Shown: piece after piece, positions 1-5,594 of the stretch | Numbering within the stretch: position 1 is the first letter of the stretch | Layout: every line of letters begins with the position of its first letter | NCBI GenBank assembly: GCA_002309475.1 | Contig: DBXJ01000006.1 | Coordinates: 1-6,440 of the forward strand | DNA length: 6,440 nt | Direction: 5' to 3' | Source of the DNA: Bacteroidales bacterium UBA1215 | Lineage (GTDB): Bacteria > Bacteroidota > Bacteroidia > Bacteroidales > WCHB1-69 | Translations under genes and position numbers: made by a program | Notes under the pieces: generated by a model | What the model was told of the DNA's origin: nothing | The model's database searches: none | The model's input: only the letters and a program-made list of their open reading frames with translations

Positions 1-65
1 CTTTCCAACATTTTTGCCGTGTTCCACTGTTTTCTGGGTGAACCGTTGATAAATATCGCTTTCAT
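1..65 (-). CDS. Flavodoxin / NADPH-dependent FMN reductase-like protein (N-terminal fragment, runs off window)
   Basis: Only the first 21 codons are in the window. Reading the minus strand from the ATG at 65-63 gives MKAIFINGSPRKQWNTAKML, then E. A short hydrophobic beta strand followed by the loop NGSPRK(x)nNTAK is the phosphate-binding start of flavodoxin-fold FMN-binding oxidoreductases (NADPH-dependent FMN reductase and iron-sulfur flavoprotein families). The Ser-Pro-Arg and Asn-Thr residues of that loop normally hold the FMN phosphate. Such proteins are cytoplasmic and reduce flavins, quinones or other acceptors with NAD(P)H. The gene begins 53 bp downstream of the thioesterase stop on the same strand, with an A/T-rich leader and no exact promoter box or terminator in the gap, so co-transcription is plausible. 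The exact subfamily and substrate cannot be told from this fragment. Confidence 0.72.
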   Translation of the reverse strand, partial: MKAIFINGSPRKQWNTAKMLE

Positions 66-118
66 ATTATTATAATTTTTATACAATTCCAATAAATAAT
101 CTTGAACTTTATTCGTAT

Positions 119-922
119 TTATTCTCTTTTTACATGGGCAGCCACGTCAATTTGCTCGGTGCGAGGCACCCATTCTGAATAGACCTGTGCCGCTGTTTGT
201 CCGTCATTGCGGTTGATGGTATGCAGATAACGATAAAGTTTTTCTTCCATCTGGTTCGGCAGCAAGTACATACAACACAAAAGCGTATCACCGAGGAAAG
301 TCTCTTTCTGCCAATGTATGGCAATACAACGGATGTTGTGAGTATCCATAAAGGCTTCGTCTGCAGACTGCATGGCAATACTCAAATAGGTGCGGTTGTT
401 GACATGTCCGTTAAAATCCAAATTGATGGGATTGACACGGTGCTCTATCTGCTGTAATGGCGTACTGCCAATAGGAAAACGCCGTTTTTTGTGCGTCTCA
501 GCTATCACTTCCGGCAAAATAGGTATTTGCGATACAATCGGGGTAAGCATAGCAAGACGATGTACCTCTGTATCCAGCAAGGTCCAACAACCATAGCCAT
601 GTGCCACCTCTACTCCATCCGACCTTCGCAAGCGGAAATCTGCATAGAAACGCAAGGTGCCGACTTCACTATTCCATATTGTTACGTCAATATCGTCAGA
701 CCAAAGAGCCGTCTGCTGCTCAAACCATGCATTAAACTCCGTAATGACCCACATTCTATTCATTTTCACCATATCAAATGCAGCAAGATGCAAACACGAC
801 ATATAGCGTGCCCAACAATCTTGATAGTAGAGCAAGACGGCACTGGGAGTTATACGATAACGTGTATCTATATCCGCTGCCGTAAGCGAATAACGATGAG
901 TATATTGAGTTAAATTATTCAT
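119..922 (-). CDS. Acyl-ACP thioesterase (FatA/FatB-type, double hot-dog)
   Basis: This 267-residue cytoplasmic enzyme should hydrolyse acyl-ACP, releasing free fatty acids from fatty acid synthesis. Two hot-dog domains can be followed: residues about 1-130 (with the long helix region around YYQDCWARYMSCLHL and the strand MWVITEFNAWFEQ) and about 158-255. The second carries LDFNGHVNN, giving D169, N171 and H173, and E207 in WQKETFLGD. The D-x-N-x-H motif and the 34-residue step from His to Glu match the catalytic set known from plant FatB. The Cys that follows that Glu in the plant enzyme is Thr here, as far as I recall common in bacterial members. Length fits bacterial members of the family. 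I chose the ATG at 922: the in-frame TTG at 931 lies inside the -7 promoter box. The flavoprotein gene follows 53 bp downstream; the PCMD gene upstream is insulated by a terminator. Chain-length preference cannot be read from the sequence. Confidence 0.9.
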   Translation of the reverse strand: MNNLTQYTHRYSLTAADIDTRYRITPSAVLLYYQDCWARYMSCLHLAAFDMVKMNRMWVITEFNAWFEQQTALWSDDIDVTIWNSEVGTLRFYADFRLRRSDGVEVAHGYGCWTLLDTEVHRLAMLTPIVSQIPILPEVIAETHKKRRFPIGSTPLQQIEHRVNPINLDFNGHVNNRTYLSIAMQSADEAFMDTHNIRCIAIHWQKETFLGDTLLCCMYLLPNQMEEKLYRYLHTINRNDGQTAAQVYSEWVPRTEQIDVAAHVKRE

Positions 923-928
923 AAATTG

Positions 929-936
929 CAAAATTA
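929..936 (-). promoter_or_regulatory. Bacteroidetes -7 promoter box for the thioesterase gene
   Basis: The minus strand reads TAATTTTGC, an exact match to the Bacteroidetes primary-sigma -7 element TAnnTTTG. Only 6 nt separate it from the ATG at 922, so the transcript would be leaderless or carry a leader of a few bases. The upstream -33 element is weak: a TTTT stretch at 962-959 lies 22 nt away. No Shine-Dalgarno sequence would fit, which agrees with a leaderless start. Confidence 0.65.
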
Positions 937-977
937 CTTTAAATTTCCGATATATAGTAAAAGTTTAAGATTTTTTC

Positions 978-1016
978 AAAAAAAAATCCGCGGCAGGAAA
1001 TAAATCTTGCGGCGGA
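978..1016 (-). terminator. Intrinsic terminator after the PCMD-like gene
   Basis: Positions 987-995 and 1008-1016 form a GC-rich 9-bp stem with one internal mismatch and a 12-nt loop. On the minus strand the stem is followed directly by nine U (978-986). It lies about 60 nt past the PCMD stop codon. There is no T tract on the plus-strand side, so it acts on the minus strand only and separates the PCMD gene from the thioesterase promoter. Confidence 0.85.
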
Positions 1017-1075
1017 AAAAGTATGCAAGCAGTTATAATTATAATTATTTATCAACACACAAACACTTATAAATT

Positions 1076-2041
1076 TCAATATACCAAACGAATATTGTCG
1101 CACCAAAGCACATTGCCGGGGCAGCCGGTAAAAGGTTCATGACAACCGGCAGATATTTGCAAAATCATGTGAGTTGGCATTACATCTTCTTTGTAACCAA
1201 TCTCTTGTACCGGCACCATTTTTCCTTTTGAATTACGAGCCATAAAACGGTCTTTGTAAAGCTTTTCCCAACTTTTATAATCCGGCAAATTGGATATATC
1301 ACCATAACGTACCGGCAGATGGTGATTGTTTTTCCATTCGGAAATGCTTTGGGTGATATGCTCAGAAGCAGTGCCTACACGGTAAGCATAGATATTTCCA
1401 TCTTTATCTTCCCAGCGATGCTGCAAAAAAAGAATAATTTCACCCTCGTCCTTTCCTTTTACCTCTACTACTTTGGTTGAACCGGTCGCACGCACCATTT
1501 TTTTATTTTGATGTATCAGTGCTTTGTAATCTATCAGCAAGGCGACAGGTCGTTTTGTAAAAGGTATGCCCATATCAATGGCTTTCATCGGATCTTTGAT
1601 ACCTTCCAATGTTACCGGATCGAGAAGCTTACCTACATAGATACTTCCTGTTGCCAAGGCTTTGAGATCAATGCCGACTGCTGTTACAGTCTGCAATGTC
1701 GTCTCCAAACGACAACAATAGCCGTTTCCACGTGGTTCAGGGGTTACCGATATAGCAGCCTTGTCCACCCCGCATACTTTGGCATAGGCATTGCTAGTAC
1801 TCCACGGAGAGCCATTCGTACCATAAGGATAGGACTTATTCTCGCGAATTGTATCCGTTTTGGCAACAACGTACAATTGGCGGGTCTTGCCTCCCAACAA
1901 AATCGATTCTTTGATATAGCGTACTGTCCATGAGTCCATTTTGCCAAAAGGAAGATATTCTATCCGTTCTTGTGCATGAAGAAAAACCATCAATGTTGAC
2001 AACAAAAGCAACATAGCATTTTTGACAGTCAGCAATCTCAT
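1076..2041 (-). CDS. Secreted PCMD-like (putative carbohydrate metabolism domain) protein
   Basis: The product has 321 residues. Residues 1-23 form a signal peptide: short basic start MRLLTVK, hydrophobic core MLLLLSTLMVFL, likely signal peptidase I cleavage at LHA|QE. There is no lipobox Cys, so it is probably periplasmic or exported rather than a lipoprotein. The mature part resembles the Bacteroidetes PCMD family: PWSTSNAYA (79-87), a GSIYVGKL turn (132-139), GIPFTKRPVALLIDYKA (158-174) where the family has a G-x-PF..RP strand, and a closing FTGCPGNVLWCDNIRLVY (304-321) like the last strands of a jelly-roll with its 'DN/DD' residue. Family members are linked to glycan use, but no biochemical activity is established here. 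I chose the ATG at 2041 because it is preceded by AGAAG and gives the better signal peptide; ATG 2059 (MKILED...) is the alternative. The in-frame TTG at 2125 is inside the promoter box. No SusC/SusD pair or glycoside hydrolase is adjacent, unlike many PCMD genes. Confidence 0.72.
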   Translation of the reverse strand: MRLLTVKNAMLLLLSTLMVFLHAQERIEYLPFGKMDSWTVRYIKESILLGGKTRQLYVVAKTDTIRENKSYPYGTNGSPWSTSNAYAKVCGVDKAAISVTPEPRGNGYCCRLETTLQTVTAVGIDLKALATGSIYVGKLLDPVTLEGIKDPMKAIDMGIPFTKRPVALLIDYKALIHQNKKMVRATGSTKVVEVKGKDEGEIILFLQHRWEDKDGNIYAYRVGTASEHITQSISEWKNNHHLPVRYGDISNLPDYKSWEKLYKDRFMARNSKGKMVPVQEIGYKEDVMPTHMILQISAGCHEPFTGCPGNVLWCDNIRLVY

Positions 2042-2122
2042 GTCTTCTAATATCTTCATACAGTTTTTGGCAATACTGAAAAATAATGTTCTTATTATAA
2101 TAGTACTTTTATAAAAGATGTG

Positions 2123-2130
2123 CAAAATTA
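2123..2130 (-). promoter_or_regulatory. Bacteroidetes -7 promoter box for the PCMD-like gene
   Basis: The minus strand reads TAATTTTGC, identical to the box in front of the thioesterase. Transcription would begin near 2117-2119, giving a leader of about 76 nt to the ATG at 2041. No clear TTTG -33 element is seen at the expected spacing, which may mean dependence on an activator. Confidence 0.6.
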
Positions 2131-2218
2131 CTGCTTTTACCGACTATAATAATGTTGTAATTATAATTAAAATTGTTCTGTTTCATACTTTTTGTCAGTA
2201 GATATATGAAAATTTATA
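2131..2218. promoter_or_regulatory. Divergent control region between PCMD-like gene and araC-type gene
   Basis: This very AT-rich stretch lies between the two divergent -7 boxes, so any shared operator should be here. It contains a perfect 10-bp palindrome, AATTATAATT, at 2159-2168, and a TTTG at 2191-2194 that could act as a long-spaced -33 element for the araC-type promoter. AT-only palindromes arise easily by chance, so I do not call a binding site. Confidence 0.35.
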
Positions 2219-2226
2219 TACTTTTG
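2219..2226 (+). promoter_or_regulatory. Bacteroidetes -7 promoter box for the AraC-family gene
   Basis: TACTTTTGC matches TAnnTTTGC exactly. A TTTG at 2191-2194 lies 24 nt upstream, slightly longer than the usual -33 to -7 spacing. The start site would be near 2231, giving a leader of about 22 nt that ends in an A-rich stretch (AAAAAAAATT) before the ATG at 2254. A-rich leaders are the usual Bacteroidetes substitute for a strong Shine-Dalgarno sequence. Confidence 0.65.
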
Positions 2227-2253
2227 CATTTTATTTTCTACATAAAAAAAATT

Positions 2254-3141
2254 ATGACAAACCAATCATTAGCAGAAATGCCTGTTTTACAAGCGACAGA
2301 ACAAGCCTTTGAAAGCATCAACCTTGACGACAAACTGCAAGTTGCCTATATAGAATGTAAGTCAGTGAACATGCCGGAATATTTCCGCACAGACAAGTTC
2401 ACCATACAATTTATGATACGAGGAACTTTGACCGCCGAAATCAATCACCAACATTTTACAATCCATGCTCCTGCTATAATATTCATTTCCCCAAACTATA
2501 TATTACATCCAATACATGTTTCAGAGGATTCCCTGATGTATGTTTTATCTTTTTCGATTGATTTTGGCAACGACATGAATCTCAATGCGGGTAATGACAT
2601 ATACAATAAAGCATATATTCGCCCTGTCATGTCGATAAATGAAAATCAATTAAATATATGTTTACAATATCTTTCACTTCTCAGAAACATAATACAAGAT
2701 TCAAGTATCTGCAATTCCTACAAAATAGCAAATAGTATAGTACGGTCATTGATATATTATATGGCAGACTTTTATGTACAATTATTCAATCAACAACACG
2801 CGCTTACGCGAGCAGAGGAACATGCAGGTCGCTTTCTTTCTTTGGTGGATTTACACAGCCATGCCCACCACAATATCGACTGGTATGCATCCGAAATGTG
2901 TCTATCACCGCAATATATGGCCAATATTGTCAAGCAGGTTACGGGAAGAAGTGCAGGAGAGTGTATCACGGAAAATCTAATCCAACAGGCACGTTCCTTA
3001 TTGATCACAACGTCCCTATCCATTCAAGAGATTGCCGACCAACTCGGTTTTAAAAACCAAAGCCACTTCGGCACCTTTTTCCATCGCGCAGTCGGTATGA
3101 GTCCTAAAGCTTTTCGGATGAAAAAAAACTCTGACAAATGA
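2254..3141 (+). CDS. AraC-family transcriptional regulator
   Basis: This 295-residue protein is a cytoplasmic DNA-binding regulator. Residues about 25-110 look like a cupin-type beta-barrel sensor (FTIQFMIRGTLTAEINHQHFTIHAPAIIFISPN), the usual N-terminal ligand domain of AraC proteins. Residues about 190-290 are the AraC DNA-binding domain: the first helix-turn-helix around IDWYASEMCLSPQYMANIVKQ (208-228), the linker helix LIQQARSLL, and the second around SIQEIADQLGFKNQSHFGTF (256-275), ending FHRAVGMSPKAFR. This matches the family signature closely, including the A-D-x-L-G-F and S-P-x-x-F-R blocks. I chose the ATG at 2254 because it follows a good promoter and A-rich leader; in-frame starts further upstream would place the promoter inside the coding region and add an unlikely hydrophobic stretch. 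The ligand and targets are unknown. The divergent PCMD gene is the natural candidate target. Length is normal for the family. Confidence 0.93.
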   Translation: MTNQSLAEMPVLQATEQAFESINLDDKLQVAYIECKSVNMPEYFRTDKFTIQFMIRGTLTAEINHQHFTIHAPAIIFISPNYILHPIHVSEDSLMYVLSFSIDFGNDMNLNAGNDIYNKAYIRPVMSINENQLNICLQYLSLLRNIIQDSSICNSYKIANSIVRSLIYYMADFYVQLFNQQHALTRAEEHAGRFLSLVDLHSHAHHNIDWYASEMCLSPQYMANIVKQVTGRSAGECITENLIQQARSLLITTSLSIQEIADQLGFKNQSHFGTFFHRAVGMSPKAFRMKKNSDK

Positions 3142-3253
3142 CAATAGCCACATTCAAGTCACAAATGCAACTTTTGTTAAACTATTTTTTTGCAAAAGTA
3201 GTAAAAAACAATTAATAATAGGTAACCTTCATGAAATTCATTTTTATTTTTTG

Positions 3254-3261
3254 TAACTTTG
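3254..3261 (+). promoter_or_regulatory. Bacteroidetes -7 promoter box for the glycosyltransferase gene
   Basis: TAACTTTGC matches TAnnTTTGC exactly, 21 nt before the ATG at 3283. The predicted leader is about 16 nt. No clear TTTG lies at -33. With the 141-bp gap after araC, this suggests that the glycosyltransferase gene has its own promoter, although I found no convincing terminator after araC, so read-through is also possible. Confidence 0.6.
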
Positions 3262-3282
3262 CATTTTCAAATTGTTTTGTTT

Positions 3283-4227
3283 ATGCAGTTAAATGAGCTA
3301 CATTTGAAAGCGAAACCTTTTTACGCTTTATTATTTTTCATTATACTCATTATCTGTTACCGTATTTTCGGCTATACAGGGCATTTCGGTTTTGATGATA
3401 TGCAATATGCTGAAATAGCTGCCAATTTGCTTGACGGGAAAGTGGATTTTGAAGATCATTTCACATTCCGTTTTACTATCATTGCTGCAACAGCATTATC
3501 CTACAAACTTTTTGGAATCAATGATTTTGCATCATCATTACCAGCAATGACACTTACCATACTCACATTAGTGATTGTCTATGCTGTAATGCGAAAACAA
3601 GGTTTCTTACCCACTATCTTCGGACTTGCTTTCACGACAACATCTCAATGGCTGTTGTTTTATTCCAACAAACTGATGCCGGATATCTATTTGGTTTTTT
3701 TCACGATATTAGCAACATATATCTATTTTCATTATCGGTATGAATCACAAAAACATGTCGTCGGTCATGCCATTGCTTTTTCTGTAACACTGTTGTTCGG
3801 ATTCATGTCGAAAGGTACAGTGGTGCTTTTACTTCCTTGGCTTTTATATTTGTTCTTCATAGATTTTTTTCTGAAGAAAGAGACCAAATTTTGGAAATGG
3901 GTCATTGTGTCGGGAACTATTTGTCTAATATTTTATTTCGCAAGCATTAAATACTTGACCGGTGAATTCTTTTACCGCTTCAAGGCCATTGCACAAAACA
4001 GTTATCTCAACAAATGCAGCTATGACCAACAGCCTATGGGCATCTTGCTCAAACGCCTATTTTTTGACTTCTTCGACATGACTATCAACTATGGCATGTC
4101 GGTTCCTCTTGTATTTGTAGTGACAGCCTTCATTTCAAAGGGATGGCGACAAATGTTGCAAATCAACAATGCTACATCCTTTTTTTTGGTATCGGCAAGC
4201 TACTATTCTTGTCATCAAACTTCATGA
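3283..4227 (+). CDS. ArnT/PMT-like (GT39-type) membrane glycosyltransferase, N-terminal part of a frameshifted gene
   Basis: This frame encodes 314 residues, of which about the first 301 belong to the ancestral protein and the last 13 (LVSASYYSCHQTS) are out of frame. It has about eight hydrophobic segments, e.g. residues 13-29, 64-78, 86-103, 110-127, 133-150, 160-195, 206-222 and 271-284. The periplasmic loop after the first segment holds FGFDDMQYAEIAANLL, with D38-D39, the acidic pair that in PMT/ArnT-type enzymes (PF02366/PF13231 group) sits at the active site. LMPDI (131-135) and GFMSKGTVVLLLP (173-185) are further family-like blocks. These enzymes move a sugar from a polyprenyl-phosphate donor onto lipid A, protein or another acceptor at the outer face of the inner membrane; the donor and acceptor here are unknown. 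I chose the ATG at 3283 because the TTG at 3259 is inside the promoter box. The frame breaks at the T8 run 4180-4187. As written, the truncated protein lacks the rest of the membrane core. Confidence 0.8.
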   Translation: MQLNELHLKAKPFYALLFFIILIICYRIFGYTGHFGFDDMQYAEIAANLLDGKVDFEDHFTFRFTIIAATALSYKLFGINDFASSLPAMTLTILTLVIVYAVMRKQGFLPTIFGLAFTTTSQWLLFYSNKLMPDIYLVFFTILATYIYFHYRYESQKHVVGHAIAFSVTLLFGFMSKGTVVLLLPWLLYLFFIDFFLKKETKFWKWVIVSGTICLIFYFASIKYLTGEFFYRFKAIAQNSYLNKCSYDQQPMGILLKRLFFDFFDMTINYGMSVPLVFVVTAFISKGWRQMLQINNATSFFLVSASYYSCHQTS

Positions 4228-5366
4228 CCATCTCGGGAACCTCCTACATTCCCATGTGCATCGACCCTCGCCACTATCTATTCATTATACCAATCGCATC
4301 CATAGCGTCCGCTCTTTTCTTACATAAAAAACCAACCAAGATACAAATCTACTTCACAACTGCATTGTTCGTTTTTCTGAGCATCTACTCTTTTTTTGGA
4401 AATCGGTTCATTTGTTACTATGTGTATATGCCCATCACCTTAGTGATGGTCATGGTTACCATTCTAAAGGATAGTCACCAGCAAAACAAATTGATGGCTT
4501 ATGCCTTATTATTGACTCTGCTGGTGCTACCCTGCGAACTAATGGCAAAACAATCATACCAATACAACAAACGACGCAACACACTGATTGACATGGTAGT
4601 TAATAACAAAGAAAATAATCTTGTCATTTCCGATATGATATGTACTCGTCTATTGCGATACTATGATGGTTTCTCTTCGAATAGCAAATATATAGAATTC
4701 AGCGATTTGAACGAAGATTTATTAAAAAAGCATCATGGGAATATGACGCTTGTACTAAATTATCACACTTTGGCATTAAATAACATGACCTACGATAATC
4801 TTCCTGATTTTGCAAGCTTTGTATTAGAAAAACAAACACCCGTATTTGACAAATATGGTGTTAAATTATACCAACTGGATAGCATTAATTTACAAAAACA
4901 AAACTTTGTCATTCTGTTCAAAACAAAAAATAATTTTGACAGCGAAACTCCTGATTTTTGGCGAGAAGACTGCATACTGACACAAAAGACTAGTTATAGC
5001 GGCAAGTTGTCAAATGAGGTCGGCATCTATTCTGCCACCTTTACATATCCGCTTGATTCGTTCATTCAAGCGGGTTATGACGTTATATTTGTCAATATTT
5101 CAGCCTACTGCAATTGCTATGCAAATACAAATTGTGCTATTGTTGTTTCCATTGAAAATACCAAAAATAATTTCTGTTGGAATTCGGCAGGAATAACAGG
5201 TAGTATTATTGCCTATTCACATTGGTACAAGTTTGATTACACATATGAACTACACTTAAACGGACTTCCATCAGATGCTATGGCTGTGATATATTTCTAT
5301 AAAACCGACAAAACAAAGGTTTACATTGACGATTTCAGCATTAACTTCTGCAAACAAATGGAATAG
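4143..5366 (+). CDS. C-terminal part of the frameshifted ArnT/PMT-like glycosyltransferase, with beta-rich C-terminal domain
   Basis: This frame is 1 nt back from the preceding one and overlaps it by 85 nt. Its first ATG (4143) yields 407 residues, but the opening MATNVANQQCYIL is probably not native. True homology should begin at the T tract with FFGIGKLLFLSSNF, which continues the membrane core. CIDPRHYLFIIPIASIASA (39-57) is the PRY/PRH-x-L-x-x-x-P block common in this glycosyltransferase class. Further membrane segments lie near 46-62, 68-86, 92-107 and 117-135. Residues 136-260 form a soluble domain. Residues about 262-407 look like a beta sandwich, with SYSGKLSNEVGIYSATF, W361 in SHWYKF, and the closing VIYFYKTDKTKVYIDDFSI, resembling Bacteroidetes carbohydrate-binding or jelly-roll modules. 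Joined to the upstream part, the whole protein would be about 694 residues. A separate, reinitiated half protein is possible but unlikely: AAAGGG abuts the ATG with no proper spacing. Confidence 0.75.
   Translation: MATNVANQQCYILFFGIGKLLFLSSNFMTISGTSYIPMCIDPRHYLFIIPIASIASALFLHKKPTKIQIYFTTALFVFLSIYSFFGNRFICYYVYMPITLVMVMVTILKDSHQQNKLMAYALLLTLLVLPCELMAKQSYQYNKRRNTLIDMVVNNKENNLVISDMICTRLLRYYDGFSSNSKYIEFSDLNEDLLKKHHGNMTLVLNYHTLALNNMTYDNLPDFASFVLEKQTPVFDKYGVKLYQLDSINLQKQNFVILFKTKNNFDSETPDFWREDCILTQKTSYSGKLSNEVGIYSATFTYPLDSFIQAGYDVIFVNISAYCNCYANTNCAIVVSIENTKNNFCWNSAGITGSIIAYSHWYKFDYTYELHLNGLPSDAMAVIYFYKTDKTKVYIDDFSINFCKQME
4180..4187 (+). other. T8 homopolymer at the frame break
   Basis: Eight T follow TCC in the upstream frame (TCC TTT TTT TTG). 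One more T, or two fewer, or a -1 slip on T TTT TTG, joins the two frames as ...ATSFFFGIGKLLF (or one F fewer), which gives a continuous family-like membrane segment. This places the break exactly at the homopolymer. It may be a sequencing or assembly indel, a mutation, a phase-variable tract or a slippage site. Confidence 0.85.
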
Positions 5367-5535
5367 TCTACACTCAAAAGGCAACATACATAACAGGTTG
5401 TTCGATTACAAACAGATATATTTTTAATATTAAAACCAATACTCTTCACTTGTTTATTGTTGCCATAATTTATGGTTACCATGCTGTAATACAAATAACC
5501 ACAGAAAAATCAATGGATAAATGCATTTTTTCAAC

Positions 5536-5565
5536 AAAAAAGGGGTGTAACGAATGTTACACCCC
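5536..5565 (-). terminator. Intrinsic terminator of dnaK
   Basis: A perfect 10-bp inverted repeat, GGGGTGTAAC at 5542-5551 and GTTACACCCC at 5556-5565, encloses a 4-nt loop. On the minus strand it is followed by six U (5536-5541), 30 nt past the dnaK stop codon. The plus-strand side has A rather than T after the stem, so it is not a good terminator for the convergent glycosyltransferase gene, for which I found none in 5367-5535. Confidence 0.9.
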
Positions 5566-5594
5566 ATGTCTAATAAAAAAATGTTATGATTAAA

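Noticed and set aside
491..913. Open frame of 140 codons on the plus strand opposite the thioesterase.
   Set aside because: It is antisense to a well-supported gene, has no recognisable domain and no promoter or leader of the local type.
1035..1048. Perfect 14-bp palindrome ATAATTATAATTAT just after the PCMD gene, a possible operator.
   Set aside because: It contains only A and T in an AT-rich gap, lies downstream of a gene rather than at a promoter, and is easily explained by chance.
3170..3199. 7-bp inverted repeat ACTTTTG / CAAAAGT with a 16-nt loop, a possible terminator for the araC-type gene.
   Set aside because: The stem is AT-rich with a long loop and is not followed by a T tract on the plus strand.
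3193..3200. Minus-strand TACTTTTGC facing back into the end of the araC-type gene, a possible antisense promoter.
   Set aside because: It matches the -7 consensus but has no -33 element at the right spacing, no gene follows on that strand, and such short AT-rich matches occur by chance.
5367..5535. Gap after the glycosyltransferase, searched for a plus-strand terminator, small gene or RNA.
   Set aside because: Only a small AT-rich repeat (CCATAATTTATGG) is present, with no T tract and no supported open frame.
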